Origin: JAJFUV01 sp964561215
GTDB taxonomy: Bacteria; Acidobacteriota; Terriglobia; Bryobacterales; Bryobacteraceae
Assembly: GCA_964561215.1 (NCBI GenBank)
Contig: CAZLOS010000014.1
Location: 4,102-68,101, forward strand
Length of the DNA: 64,000 nucleotides
Reading direction: 5' to 3'
This document shows, piece by piece, positions 25,519-34,944 of the stretch; the stretch's first letter is position 1, and each line of letters starts with the position of its first letter. The notes under the pieces are model-generated. The model had not been told where the DNA came from. It made no database searches and saw nothing but the letters and a program-made list of their open reading frames with translations. The position numbers and the translations under genes were made by a program.

Positions 25519-26841
25519 TTACAGCCCTTTGACTTTCCAGCCGGAGCGGTACTTGCGCCGGACGTAGCCGGTGGCCTCTTTCGAATTCTCGAACTTCAGC
25601 TTCGCGGCGTTCCATTTGAGCGTTTCGTGGGGGAACCGCGTCGCGATAGTGCCGAGCAGGACGCCCTCGGTCAACGGGCCGGAGTAATCGAACGACGCCG
25701 AAGCCTTCGTGGTTCCCAGCACCGCATCCACGAACTGGTGGTAGTGATGCACCGCCGTGACCTTGGGCATGGGGAAATCCTTGAAGTCATTCCCGGGGTA
25801 GAGCGAGGGGCGCGCCACGTGCGGCACCAGCAGGACGCCTTTCGTCCCGATGAAGATCGAACCCTGACCCGGAATCTTCCGTGGACCGACCAGTTCTTGA
25901 ATCTGCTGGGGGGGCCGCTCGTCGCCGTCGTACCAAACCACTTCAATCGTTTTGTCCGCAGTGTACGGCGTGGCGGGGAAAATGTAGTGGATGACGGTGT
26001 TGATCGCCCAGTTTTGCCTGGACGGGACCGGACCTTCGGAGCGCACAGAGATGGGCGCGGTCAATTGCAGCGCCGCGAAGACGGGATCGAAGATGTGGCA
26101 CCCCATGTCGCCGAAGGTGGCTGTGCCGAAGTCAATCCGCTTCCTCCAGTTGCCGGGATGATAGTAGCCCTTCAGGTAAGGCCGGGGGGCGCACACTCCC
26201 AGCCACAGATCCCAGTTCAGCGTGGAGGGTATCGGATCCGAGCGGTCGGGCACTGGATCGGGATCGCCCCATTTCTTCTCGCTCCAGGAGTGGACTTCCT
26301 TGATCTTCCCGATGGCGCCTTGCTGGACCAGCGCGACAGCCGTCTGGTATTCGGCGGTCGAGTGGATCTGAATGCCCATCTGCGTGACGAGCTTCTTTTT
26401 GCGTGCGAACTCCGTCAGGCGCCGCGTTTCGAAGATATCGTGCGTGAGCGGCTTCTGCGCGTAGACGTGCAGTCCGCGCCGCATGGACGCCATCACCATC
26501 GGCGCGTGCATGTGGTCCGGGGTGCCAACGCAAACGATGTCGAGATTTTTGCGCTCCTTGTCGAGCATCTGGCGCCAATCCTGATAGATAGTGGCGCTGC
26601 CGTACTCCGCTTTGACCTGCTTCAACTTGTCGGAGTCGACTTCGGCTACGCAGGCCAGCTTGACCTTCGGATGCGTGGCAATCCCACGCAAGGTCCAGTA
26701 AGCCATGCCGCCCGCGCCGAAGCTGGCCAACCGCAGCGTGCTGCTGGGTGGGGCGGAGATCAGATTACGGACGAAGAAAGGCGCGGCGAGCGCACTGGCG
26801 GAAGCATTCTGCAAAAATGAACGGCGGCTGAGAGATGACAT
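25519..26841 (-). CDS. Tat-exported Gfo/Idh/MocA family oxidoreductase
   Basis: 440 residues from ATG 26841 (ATGs at 26853 and 26865 are alternatives). A twin-arginine signal 'SRRSFLQNASASALAAPFF' begins the protein. Then come 'LASFGAGGMAYWTL' (Rossmann fold), 'DIVCVGTPDHMHAP' and 'GLHVYAQKPLTHD', which keeps the catalytic Lys-Pro. 'FGDMGCHIFD' supplies the conserved His. The 'HSWSEKKWG' insert and the long C-terminal region are those of the large periplasmic subfamily. Substrate unknown. It ends 12 bases from the convergent URO-D-like gene. Confidence 0.92.
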   Translation of the reverse strand: MSSLSRRSFLQNASASALAAPFFVRNLISAPPSSTLRLASFGAGGMAYWTLRGIATHPKVKLACVAEVDSDKLKQVKAEYGSATIYQDWRQMLDKERKNLDIVCVGTPDHMHAPMVMASMRRGLHVYAQKPLTHDIFETRRLTEFARKKKLVTQMGIQIHSTAEYQTAVALVQQGAIGKIKEVHSWSEKKWGDPDPVPDRSDPIPSTLNWDLWLGVCAPRPYLKGYYHPGNWRKRIDFGTATFGDMGCHIFDPVFAALQLTAPISVRSEGPVPSRQNWAINTVIHYIFPATPYTADKTIEVVWYDGDERPPQQIQELVGPRKIPGQGSIFIGTKGVLLVPHVARPSLYPGNDFKDFPMPKVTAVHHYHQFVDAVLGTTKASASFDYSGPLTEGVLLGTIATRFPHETLKWNAAKLKFENSKEATGYVRRKYRSGWKVKGL

Positions 26842-26895
26842 GGACCCTTTCATGTAAAGTCCCATGATAACCTCAGCGGACGCCCGCGAGGCGCT

Positions 26896-28251
26896 TCACG
26901 CTTCCGGCATCTCGAACTTCACGAGGCTGGACTTGAATCCGCGGGTTCGCCACGCGCCGTAAAGGATCCCCACGAGCAGCCAGATCGCACCTGCGATCTT
27001 GGCGGTAGTCCGCAGGTTGATCCAAATGTAGAAGCAGATTGCGAAACCCGCGAGCGGCGGCAGCAAGTTTCCGAGCGTGTGTTTGCGGTCCCGGACGAAA
27101 CAGCGGACGAATGCCGCCAGGTTGACGCCCATGAAGGCGATAAAGGCGCCGAAGTTCAGCATCTCCGCGCCAAGCTGATAGCTGAGCAGGAAACCGCCCA
27201 CCAGCGCCAGCGCGCCGGTGAACAGGACGTTGTTGCGCGGGATGTGCCGCTTTGGTTCGATCGCACCGAAAAAACGCTTGGGCAGCGCGTTGTCGCGCCC
27301 CATGCCGTACAGCAGCCGCGCCGCGGCAAGCTGCGCTCCGCTGCCCGATCCGATGGTGGCCACCAGCAGCGTCATGTTGACGACCTGGAACAGAATCCAT
27401 CCGCCGGCTTGTCCGGCCACGTGAACATAGGCGGTGTCGGCATCCGGAAACGCCTTGCCCGTTGGCCAGATCAATTGCGCCGCGTAAACTTCGAGACTCG
27501 CCAAAACTCCAGTGACCAGGCACGTGATCACCGTCGCCAACAGAATGTTGCGGCGCGGATTATGGACTTCCTCCGAGAGCGTCGAAATGCCGTCGAACCC
27601 TATGTAGGTGAGCACCGCAATGGACGTTCCTGTGAGCACCAGCGGTACGGAGAAGGTGGACGGATCATAGACCGGCCGGATGAAGTAAGCGGGAGTGAGA
27701 CCGGGCTGCGCGAAGACGTACCGGATGGCGGCGGCAAACACCCACAGGATTACGACGCCCATGGCTGCGGCCAGCACCTCGTTGGTGCGCGCCGTGGCAC
27801 GGATGCCGCGCAGATTCAGGCCGGTGAATAGGAGCACGAAGAAGACGATCCAGACCGCGTAGGGAACCTCAGGCGCGATGTTGCCCGCAGCCTTCGAACA
27901 CCAGATGGTGCAGATCACCGGATTGAGCATGTAATCCATGGCCATGCTCCAGCCGGTGACGTAACCGAGCGAGGGATGCAGCTCGCGGCCGACGTAGGTG
28001 AAGGCCGAACCCGCGGCCGGATAGGCCCTCGCCATGCGCCCGTAGCTGATGGCGGTGAACAGCATGGCAACCATCGCGATCAGGATCGTCGTCACCACGT
28101 GCCCACGCGCTTCCTGGTAAACCACGCCGAACAGAGGCATGGGCGCGGTGGGCTGGATCAGGATGATCCCATAGAACACCAGGTCCCAGAGCGAGAGAGC
28201 ACGCTGCAACCGCGGCGCGGCGGACATGGTCGTCTGCGACTCGCTCGACAT
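26896..28251 (-). CDS. APC superfamily amino-acid permease
   Basis: 451 residues from ATG 28251, with twelve predicted hydrophobic helices. 'YGIILIQPTAPMPLFG' in the first helix and 'YIGFDGISTLSEEVHNPRR' around helix 6-7 are typical APC family motifs. It probably imports amino acids by proton symport. A longer frame upstream exists but has no signal and lies inside the divergent gene. GGAGGG is only two bases from the ATG, and a CACAAT hexamer ends nine bases upstream, so the message may start almost at the codon. Confidence 0.92.
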   Translation of the reverse strand: MSSESQTTMSAAPRLQRALSLWDLVFYGIILIQPTAPMPLFGVVYQEARGHVVTTILIAMVAMLFTAISYGRMARAYPAAGSAFTYVGRELHPSLGYVTGWSMAMDYMLNPVICTIWCSKAAGNIAPEVPYAVWIVFFVLLFTGLNLRGIRATARTNEVLAAAMGVVILWVFAAAIRYVFAQPGLTPAYFIRPVYDPSTFSVPLVLTGTSIAVLTYIGFDGISTLSEEVHNPRRNILLATVITCLVTGVLASLEVYAAQLIWPTGKAFPDADTAYVHVAGQAGGWILFQVVNMTLLVATIGSGSGAQLAAARLLYGMGRDNALPKRFFGAIEPKRHIPRNNVLFTGALALVGGFLLSYQLGAEMLNFGAFIAFMGVNLAAFVRCFVRDRKHTLGNLLPPLAGFAICFYIWINLRTTAKIAGAIWLLVGILYGAWRTRGFKSSLVKFEMPEA

Positions 28252-28285
28252 ATCCCTCCAATTGTGGCATGATGCGGTCGGGAAA

Positions 28286-29455
28286 ATGGGAAAGGCCTGG
28301 AAACGACTGCGGACCGCGTTGGAAGGCGGTGTGCGGCAGCGGGTAACGAAAGCGGGTTGGGCATACACGCTGGCCGTGATCGTGGTCGGAGTGGCAGCCG
28401 TGGGCACGGCCAACAATCTGCTGTTCCTGATTGTCGCGGCGATGCTCTCGGCTCTGCTCGTCTCGGGCTTCATTAGCCGCTTGTCTCTGGCGGGCCTGGA
28501 ACTCGACGTCGCGCTGCCCGAGCACATATCGGCGCGCCACAAGGTCGCCGGTCGAATCTTTCTCCGCAACCAGAAGCGTTGGGTGCCATCGTTTTCGATT
28601 CTGCTCGAAGGGACGCCGGGCAGCAGTTTTTCTTCGGCCATCTATTTCCCGGTGATTCCGGGCGGAGCGACGGTCGAAGAAATGGTCGAAGTGGCCTTCG
28701 AACGGCGGGGCATCTATCGCGAAGACAGCTTTCTGTTCTCGACGCGTTTCCCGTTCGGTTTCACCGAACGACGCACACAGGTGACCCTGCGCCGCGACGT
28801 GCTGGTCTATCCGTGCCTGACTCCCCTCGACGATTTCGACCGCATCCTGCGAGAGATTCGGGGCGAGATTGCCGCGCAGTATCGGGGCCGGGGCAGCGAC
28901 TTCTACCGCATCCGTCCCTACGAGCCATTCGAGAGCGCACGCCACGTGGACTGGAAGGCATCCGCCCATACCGGAGAGCTTCAAGTGCGCGAATTCGAGC
29001 GCGAGCAGGAGAACCTGCTCGAAGTTGTCTTCGATCTCGATGTGCCTGCGAACCAGAGGCAGTGGTTCGAACGGACGGTGGAGTGTTGCGCCTACATCGC
29101 ATGGTGGGCCATGGAGCGCGGCGCGCGGCTGCGTTTCCGCACACAGGAGTTCGACCGTTATCTGCCCGAGGAGTGCGACGTTTATCACATCCTGAAGTAC
29201 CTGGCGCTGGTCGAGCCGTCCGGCCGCAAAGTGCCGCCGCCGGACGACGAGAACAGTTGCCAGGTCGTGTTCACCGCGGACGCCGCGAAGATGCGAGATG
29301 CCGGATGGGTGCGCGCGCGATATTACGAACCCGGCACGATGGATGCAGCTACCGGCGCGCTTCAAACAGTGTCCAGGCGCCCGAGTCGATATCCCGCAGC
29401 ATCCCTTTCTGCCAGTTGTAAGCAGGGTGCTTGCTCAGAAATTCCGTGGCCTTGA
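28286..29455 (+). CDS. DUF58 protein with two N-terminal membrane helices
   Basis: 389 residues from ATG 28286. Two adjacent helices (about 27-66), a beta-rich middle, then the DUF58 signature 'FYRIRPYEPFESARHVDWK'. Unlike the 11172 gene there is no MoxR or vWA gene beside it. Family members normally end soon after the conserved C-terminal part. Here the last 35 or so codons overlap the opposite-strand hydrolase by 107 bases and read as low-complexity sequence, suggesting an original stop was lost. It is divergent from the amino-acid permease, with 34 bases between start codons. Confidence 0.88.
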   Translation: MGKAWKRLRTALEGGVRQRVTKAGWAYTLAVIVVGVAAVGTANNLLFLIVAAMLSALLVSGFISRLSLAGLELDVALPEHISARHKVAGRIFLRNQKRWVPSFSILLEGTPGSSFSSAIYFPVIPGGATVEEMVEVAFERRGIYREDSFLFSTRFPFGFTERRTQVTLRRDVLVYPCLTPLDDFDRILREIRGEIAAQYRGRGSDFYRIRPYEPFESARHVDWKASAHTGELQVREFEREQENLLEVVFDLDVPANQRQWFERTVECCAYIAWWAMERGARLRFRTQEFDRYLPEECDVYHILKYLALVEPSGRKVPPPDDENSCQVVFTADAAKMRDAGWVRARYYEPGTMDAATGALQTVSRRPSRYPAASLSASCKQGACSEIPWP

Positions 29456-30722
29456 AGTCTATACCGCAGGGATGGCCCATGGCGGCTTCGAACGACATCC
29501 GGGCGGCCATGCGGCCGTCGGCAATCTTGGCCTGCACCACGCCCGCCGGACCGTACTCCTGCTGCCAGGGCTTGCTGCCGCGCGGTGAAAGATCGATGTG
29601 CCCGCAGAGCGTGCGCTCGTTCGGATCGATCTTGCCCGTTACGCTGTCGTAGTGGTCGGAAAGGAATCGCTTGCCGGCTTCGACGTCGATGCGGCCTTTG
29701 TACTCGGCCATCAGGCTTTCCGCGCGCTTGCGCCGGGCGTTGGGGCTCTTGGCCGGGTCGAGGGTGAACTCGGTTTCCTCTTTAAGCAGTTTAGGATCCA
29801 CAGGGAAGTTGGCTCCCACGAAATAGCCGTCCTTCTTGCGCCACAGGTTCACGTGCTTCAGCCCCAGTTCGAAGCTGGCGATCTCATTGGTTTTGCGGTC
29901 CGCCAGCAACCAGTTATTGGCATAGCCGCCGTTGTTCCCTTCCCGCATGATGCGCGCGAAATCGTCGATCGAGGAGGCGTACTGCATGGCCTTTCGCGCG
30001 CGCACGAATTCCGGAACTCCTTTCGGATCGAACCCGTGGAACTGCGTGATGGTGGTCTCCGTGATCATCAAGCCGGCCGAGTTCATGCCGAAATCGTCGC
30101 CGCTGTGAATCATCCCTGGGAAACCGTCCATGAGAATGCGATTCCCGCGCGTGGGAACGATGTCGAAAATGATGTTGCAGAAGCTGCCTTCCAGATAGCC
30201 GCTCCAATTGTTATGGGCGATGACCGGGCGTCCATCCCTGGTGTAGGAACCGGTGGCGACGAACGCGCTGCAGCGGTCGGGTGATGCGCCGCGCCCTTTA
30301 TCCTTATCGAGCCACGGCAGATAGTAGCCCCCCATCTCAATGCTGGCGTTTATCACCACAACGTCCCACAGATCCAACTTCACGCCGCGCGCATTGAGCC
30401 CTTCGGTGATACCCTGCATTTCCTCGCGGTACTCCTGATCGACACGAGGCCAGAAGACCTCTTTGGCGGCCTTGCGGATGAAGTCGTAAGATTTGCCGCT
30501 TTCGCGAGTCATGCCGAGGCGGAGGCGCTTGTGCGCTTCCTGAATCTCGGGAGCCAGCAGGTAACCGTGCTGGAATCCAATCGCGGCCGGAGTGCCTTCC
30601 AGGTGCACGAACAGCCAGCCGTTCGTTTCAGGGTTCCGGGTAGATTTAGCGAGGCGCGGGTCCGCGCAGAGGGCCGCGACAGCGATCGCAGCGAGCAGGA
30701 AAGTTGTTTTGACGATTCTCAT
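29349..30722 (-). CDS. Secreted C45-type autoproteolytic acyltransferase/hydrolase
   Basis: 457 residues from ATG 30722, beginning with a signal peptide (about residues 1-20, ending ALCA). 'DRCSAFVATGSYTRDGRP' places a Cys at the start of the mature catalytic chain, as in Ntn-hydrolases of the C45 (isopenicillin-N acyltransferase / phospholipase B-like) group, and 'HNNWSG' follows. These cleave themselves before the Cys and hydrolyse amide bonds of acyl compounds. The substrate is unknown. The 3-prime end overlaps the convergent DUF58 gene. Confidence 0.85.
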   Translation of the reverse strand: MRIVKTTFLLAAIAVAALCADPRLAKSTRNPETNGWLFVHLEGTPAAIGFQHGYLLAPEIQEAHKRLRLGMTRESGKSYDFIRKAAKEVFWPRVDQEYREEMQGITEGLNARGVKLDLWDVVVINASIEMGGYYLPWLDKDKGRGASPDRCSAFVATGSYTRDGRPVIAHNNWSGYLEGSFCNIIFDIVPTRGNRILMDGFPGMIHSGDDFGMNSAGLMITETTITQFHGFDPKGVPEFVRARKAMQYASSIDDFARIMREGNNGGYANNWLLADRKTNEIASFELGLKHVNLWRKKDGYFVGANFPVDPKLLKEETEFTLDPAKSPNARRKRAESLMAEYKGRIDVEAGKRFLSDHYDSVTGKIDPNERTLCGHIDLSPRGSKPWQQEYGPAGVVQAKIADGRMAARMSFEAAMGHPCGIDFKATEFLSKHPAYNWQKGMLRDIDSGAWTLFEARR

Positions 30723-30749
30723 GGTGAGCCATTCACCGGGACTAGTCAT

Positions 30750-30755
30750 TATAAG
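30750..30755 (+). promoter_or_regulatory. -10-like TATAAG upstream of the glycosyltransferase
   Basis: TATAAG lies just before ATG 30759, which opens an 11-codon frame (MKRTATGVREF) whose stop overlaps the TTG start at 30791 as TTGA. Transcription would begin around 30761-30763. Whether the short frame is translated is unknown. Confidence 0.35.
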
Positions 30756-30790
30756 CTGATGAAGAGAACCGCCACCGGGGTGCGCGAATT

Positions 30791-31888
30791 TTGAAGCTGC
30801 TATTCGTCACGGCAACGCCGATGAACATCGTGGAAGGCAGCGGCACATTCGCCGGCATTCACGTTCTGGCTCGAACGCTCGAACGTTTGGGCGTGGTTGT
30901 AGATTTTGCGACGCCGGGTTCGCGCACCGGCAACTTCACACTGCGCCGCCTGTGGTTCAACGAGTCGTTGCGGCGGCGTTCCCATGCCGGCTACGACGCC
31001 GTCGTCGGCTTCGACATGGACGGCTACCGGATGGTAGAGAGCGGCGTACCACACATTGTGTCGATCAAGGGTATCATCGCCGACGAGATGCGCTTCGAGC
31101 GCGGCCCCACGCGGTGGAGTATGGCGCTGCAGGCGGCCTGCGAAGCACGCCACGTTCGCCGCGCCCAGGCGGTGATCACAACGAGCCGTTACGCAGCTGC
31201 GCGGTTGCGTGAGTTGTACGGGATCGAAAAAGGAGTCGCCATTGTTCCGGAGTTGATCGACCTGGCAGGCTGGCGTCCTTTGTTCAATGCCACCCCCGCA
31301 TCGCGGTCCGGGCCTCGCTTTACGATCCTGAGCGTGTGCCGATTCTACCCGCGCAAGCGGCTGCACCTGCTTTTGGAGGCGGCGGCGACGCTGCGCGAGC
31401 GGATTGCCGGAATCGAATTTCGCATTGTGGGCGGCGGGCCCGAACTGCCCCGATTGGTGCGCCTGTGGCGCGAGAAACGCCTCGAAGACAGTGTCACCTG
31501 GCTGGGCGATCTCTCGCAAACCGCACTGGCGGCCGAGTACAAACGCGCGGACGTGTTCTGTCTGCCCAGCGTGCAGGAAGGCTTCGGCATTGTCTTCCTG
31601 GAGGCCATGGCCGCCGGTAAGCCGATCGTCGCAGCGCGCGCCGCCGCGGTACCCGAGGTGGTCCCGCAAGGTTTGCTGGTGGAGCCGGAAAGCGCGGAGG
31701 CGATCGCGGCCGCAATCACGGAGCTGCACCGAGATCCGGAGCGGCGGGCCGCATTGGCCGCGCAAGGACGCGAGATTGTGGAGCGCTACGACGCGCCAGG
31801 CGTGGCGCGCGCATTCTTGGAGGAGATCGAGCGCGTCACGCGTAACAGCGGATCTCAAACAGGCGCGCTGCCGCGTCTCCGTTCGTAG
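30791..31888 (+). CDS. GT4-type glycosyltransferase
   Basis: 365 residues from TTG 30791. The GT-B fold is clear: an N-terminal Rossmann half, then 'FTILSVCRFYPRKRLHLLLE', 'RIVGGGPELPRL' and the nucleotide-sugar signature 'LPSVQEGFGIVFLEAMAAGKP' with its E-x7-E pattern (residues about 258-278). It would transfer a sugar from an NDP-sugar to a lipid or glycan at the cytoplasmic face. No cell-envelope cluster surrounds it, so the acceptor is unknown. Its end overlaps the convergent FAD oxidoreductase by 53 bases. Confidence 0.92.
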   Translation: MKLLFVTATPMNIVEGSGTFAGIHVLARTLERLGVVVDFATPGSRTGNFTLRRLWFNESLRRRSHAGYDAVVGFDMDGYRMVESGVPHIVSIKGIIADEMRFERGPTRWSMALQAACEARHVRRAQAVITTSRYAAARLRELYGIEKGVAIVPELIDLAGWRPLFNATPASRSGPRFTILSVCRFYPRKRLHLLLEAAATLRERIAGIEFRIVGGGPELPRLVRLWREKRLEDSVTWLGDLSQTALAAEYKRADVFCLPSVQEGFGIVFLEAMAAGKPIVAARAAAVPEVVPQGLLVEPESAEAIAAAITELHRDPERRAALAAQGREIVERYDAPGVARAFLEEIERVTRNSGSQTGALPRLRS

Positions 31889-33722
31889 CAGTAACGCGCA
31901 GGCGGACGGCGCTCACTTCTGCGTTCGGGAAAGTGTGTCTCCGCAGACGCTGGTAGTTGCCTTCCACCTTCACAACTTGCCGCCAATCGCCGGAGGACGT
32001 GCGCACCGAAATCGTGTAGTCGCGCACGGTCTCGGGTTGCGGCCCGCGAATGACGCGCTTCATCACGCCGGACTCGCCGCTCAAAGTGAGCACGCGTTGG
32101 AATCCCGTATCGAAGGTGAGTTGAATGCTGCCGACGTGCTGCGGTTTCGGCCAGGACAACTCCAGCCACGCCCCATCGGGGCCGAGCTTGCCTTCCCAGT
32201 GGTGGACAGCCTTCTTCGGAATATCGCGCAAGAAACCGTCGATGACGGCGGCGCCCGGCGAGCCGGCTTCCTCGCTCGAAACAGTCACGCGAGCCTTGCG
32301 AGCCAGATCCGCCGGATCTTCGTTGCGGCGGTTCCTGATGGTCTGATCGTCCTTCAGAAGGACCTGCTGCAGGTCTCGCAACCGCTGCTGGTAGAGCTGC
32401 CGCGGGGTGAGGTTCCAGGCAGCGCACAGCGCGGCGGCTGTGCCCGCGGCCTGGCCGATGACGGCGCACGTCGCCATGACGCGCGCCGAGGAGAACGCCA
32501 CGTGGCTGGCGCTGATGTTGCGCCCCGCCATCAGCAAATTCGCGATGTTCACCGAATAAAGCGAACGCAGCGGAATGTTGTAGGCGTCCGGAGGCATGAT
32601 CTGCTGCGCGGGCTTGAGCGACTGATCGTCGAAGCCGCCCGAGGGATGATCGTCCATGCTCCAGCCGCCTATGGCCACGGCGTCTTCGATATCGCCCTTG
32701 AGGATGTCGCCCTGCGTCAGGATGTGGTCGCCCATTACGCGGCGGCTGTCGCGCTTGCCGGGGATCATCCCGACCCAGTCGAGCGCCCAATTCGCGCTCT
32801 CCGGCAGTTCGCCGCTGTTTTTGATGTAATCCCACACGCCCATGACGATGGCCAACAGTTCGTGCCGGATCCTCGCATCGTCGCGGATAGTATCCAACGT
32901 CCCGCCCCACTCGATCCACCAGTACCCGTACTCCCAGGACTTGGGACGCCGCATGCGCAGTTGCTCGCGCGTGATCTTGCGTGCCCAAGTTGGCGGGGTG
33001 AACGGCATAGGCTTGTCGAACCGGCGTGACGTGAACAGGATGCTGCTGCCTTGCGTGTGCGGGTCCACCTGCTCGGAAGCGAGAGATTCGTTGAACTCGG
33101 CGCGCGCCTCCCTGCCCTTGCGGATCCGCGCGCCGGCTTCGTAGGCCAGGCGGCTGTCCCCGGTGGCGTCGACGGCGTAACGCGTGCGGATGCAGAAAGC
33201 CCGCTCCGTACGATCCGAACGCGCGAGCACCTTCCGGATGCGGCCATCGGCAACCTCCGCACCATACACGGATGTATCGAGCAAAAGTTGAATGTGAGGT
33301 TCGCTGCGCAGTTTGTCGTACAGCAGCAGGTCCCAAAGTTCGAACGAGCGCTGCGGGTTGCGCACGGCGTCTTCCAGGCGCAGTTCTTCGATCAGGCCGC
33401 TCTCGCGCCAGCCGGGGCGTCCGCCGCTCGCGTCGGCACCGCAGACGTGCATCTTCACTTCGCTGGAGGAATTGCCGCCCAGCCGCGAACGGTCCTGCAC
33501 CAGGATCACGCGGGCTCCGTTGCGTGCTGCCGCAATCGCCGCGCACACGCCCGCCAGGCCACCACCAGCCACCACGATGCCGGTCTCCAGTTCCACTGCC
33601 GGCATGCCCGCCTCGCGTCCGGCCGCGCGGGGCGCCTGCGTGGTGCCGGCTGGAGCGCCGCTCAACTCGCCGGCGAAAACCGCCAAGGAATAACCGCTGC
33701 TGAAGAAGTCGCGTCGCTGCAT
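31836..33722 (-). CDS. Secreted FAD-dependent oxidoreductase with C-terminal carbohydrate-binding-like domain
   Basis: 628 residues. A short twin-arginine-like start (MQRRDFFSSGYSLAVFAG) is followed by the dinucleotide motif 'VVAGGGLAGVCAAIAAARNG' near residue 50 and 'SRLGGNSSSEVKMHVCGA', which mark the FAD_oxidored family common in polysaccharide-degrading bacteria. After about residue 490 a beta-sandwich of discoidin type (LELSWPKPQHVGSIQLTFD) probably binds glycan. GAGG is 7 bases from the ATG. Substrate unknown. It is divergent from the alcohol dehydrogenase. Confidence 0.9.
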   Translation of the reverse strand: MQRRDFFSSGYSLAVFAGELSGAPAGTTQAPRAAGREAGMPAVELETGIVVAGGGLAGVCAAIAAARNGARVILVQDRSRLGGNSSSEVKMHVCGADASGGRPGWRESGLIEELRLEDAVRNPQRSFELWDLLLYDKLRSEPHIQLLLDTSVYGAEVADGRIRKVLARSDRTERAFCIRTRYAVDATGDSRLAYEAGARIRKGREARAEFNESLASEQVDPHTQGSSILFTSRRFDKPMPFTPPTWARKITREQLRMRRPKSWEYGYWWIEWGGTLDTIRDDARIRHELLAIVMGVWDYIKNSGELPESANWALDWVGMIPGKRDSRRVMGDHILTQGDILKGDIEDAVAIGGWSMDDHPSGGFDDQSLKPAQQIMPPDAYNIPLRSLYSVNIANLLMAGRNISASHVAFSSARVMATCAVIGQAAGTAAALCAAWNLTPRQLYQQRLRDLQQVLLKDDQTIRNRRNEDPADLARKARVTVSSEEAGSPGAAVIDGFLRDIPKKAVHHWEGKLGPDGAWLELSWPKPQHVGSIQLTFDTGFQRVLTLSGESGVMKRVIRGPQPETVRDYTISVRTSSGDWRQVVKVEGNYQRLRRHTFPNAEVSAVRLRVTATNGDAAARLFEIRCYA

Positions 33723-33777
33723 AGGGTGCCTCGTGTAAGATTACTACTTAGGATTCCTTCGCACACCTGGAGCTATC

Positions 33778-34935
33778 ATGCAAAACTTCACGTATCAGAA
33801 CCCCGTCAAGATTCTGTTCGGCAAGGGACAGATTGCGTCGATCGCGGGCGAGATCCCTGCCGGCGCCAAGATCCTTGTCACATACGGCGGCGGCAGCATC
33901 AAGAAGAACGGCGTCTACGATCAGGTGAAGGCGGCGCTGGAGGGCCGCCAGTGGATCGAGTTCGGCGGCATCGAACCGAACCCTCACTATGAAACGTGCA
34001 TGAAGGCCGCCGAACTGGCGCGCAAGGAGGCCGTGGATTTCCTGCTCGCCGTGGGCGGGGGCAGCGTGCTGGACGGCACGAAGTTCATCGCCGTCGCGAC
34101 ATGCTTCAAAAAGGGCGATCCCTGGAACGTGGTGACGGGCGCTGCCCAGGCCCAGGCCGCGCTGCCGCTCGGCTGTGTGCTCACGCTGCCCGCCACGGGC
34201 TCGGAGATGAATACCAACGCAGTGATCACGCGCGAAAGCACGAAGGAGAAGCTGCCTTTCTCCAGCCCGCTCATTTATCCGCGGTTCTCCGTGTTGGATC
34301 CCGAGACCACATTCTCGCTGCCGCGACGCCAGATCTCAAACGGGATCGTCGACGCCTTCGTACACACGATGGAGCAGTACATGACCTTCCCGGTGAATTC
34401 GCCCTTGCAGGACCGCATGGCGGAAGCCATCTTCCTGACGCTGATCGAGGAAGGCCCCAAGACGCTGGCTAATCCGACCGACTATGCGGCGCGGGCCAAC
34501 CTGGTGTGGAGCGCCACTATGGCCCTCAACGGGTTGATCGCGGTGGGCGTTCCACAGGACTGGGCCACGCACATGATCGGCCACGAGCTCACGGCGCTGC
34601 ATGGCCTGGACCACGCGCAATCGCTCGCCGTCGTCGCACCCAGCCTGCTCAAAGTGAAATCCGACGTGAAGCGGGAAAAACTGCTGCAGTTCGCGGAGCG
34701 AGTGTGGGGGATTCGCGAGGGCACGCCGGAAGAGCGTATCGAGCAAGGCATCGAAAAGATGCGTGCCTTCTTCGAGAGCGTCGGCGCTCCCACACACCTG
34801 TCGGCTTACGGTCTGGGGACCGAAGCGGCAGCCGAGGTCGCCGGCCGGTTGCAGAAGCGCGGCTGGCTGGGGCTGGGCGAACGCCAGGACGTAACGCCTG
34901 CCCAGGTCAAACAGATCCTGCTGCAGGCGGCGTAA
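33778..34935 (+). CDS. Iron-containing alcohol dehydrogenase (YqhD-like)
   Basis: 385 residues. 'VGGGSVLDGTKFIA' binds the cofactor, 'LPATGSEMNTNAV' is the family 2 motif, and the metal ligands appear as 'NGIVDAFVHTMEQY' and 'HMIGHELTALHGLDHAQSLA'. The family III enzymes of this branch reduce aldehydes with NADPH, and YqhD acts on short aldehydes including those from lipid peroxidation. GGAG sits before the ATG. It ends nine bases from the convergent queE. Confidence 0.93.
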   Translation: MQNFTYQNPVKILFGKGQIASIAGEIPAGAKILVTYGGGSIKKNGVYDQVKAALEGRQWIEFGGIEPNPHYETCMKAAELARKEAVDFLLAVGGGSVLDGTKFIAVATCFKKGDPWNVVTGAAQAQAALPLGCVLTLPATGSEMNTNAVITRESTKEKLPFSSPLIYPRFSVLDPETTFSLPRRQISNGIVDAFVHTMEQYMTFPVNSPLQDRMAEAIFLTLIEEGPKTLANPTDYAARANLVWSATMALNGLIAVGVPQDWATHMIGHELTALHGLDHAQSLAVVAPSLLKVKSDVKREKLLQFAERVWGIREGTPEERIEQGIEKMRAFFESVGAPTHLSAYGLGTEAAAEVAGRLQKRGWLGLGERQDVTPAQVKQILLQAA

Positions 34936-34944
34936 TTCACGCTC

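Noticed and set aside
31404..33029. 541-codon plus-strand frame
   Set aside because: Shadow of the glycosyltransferase and the FAD oxidoreductase.
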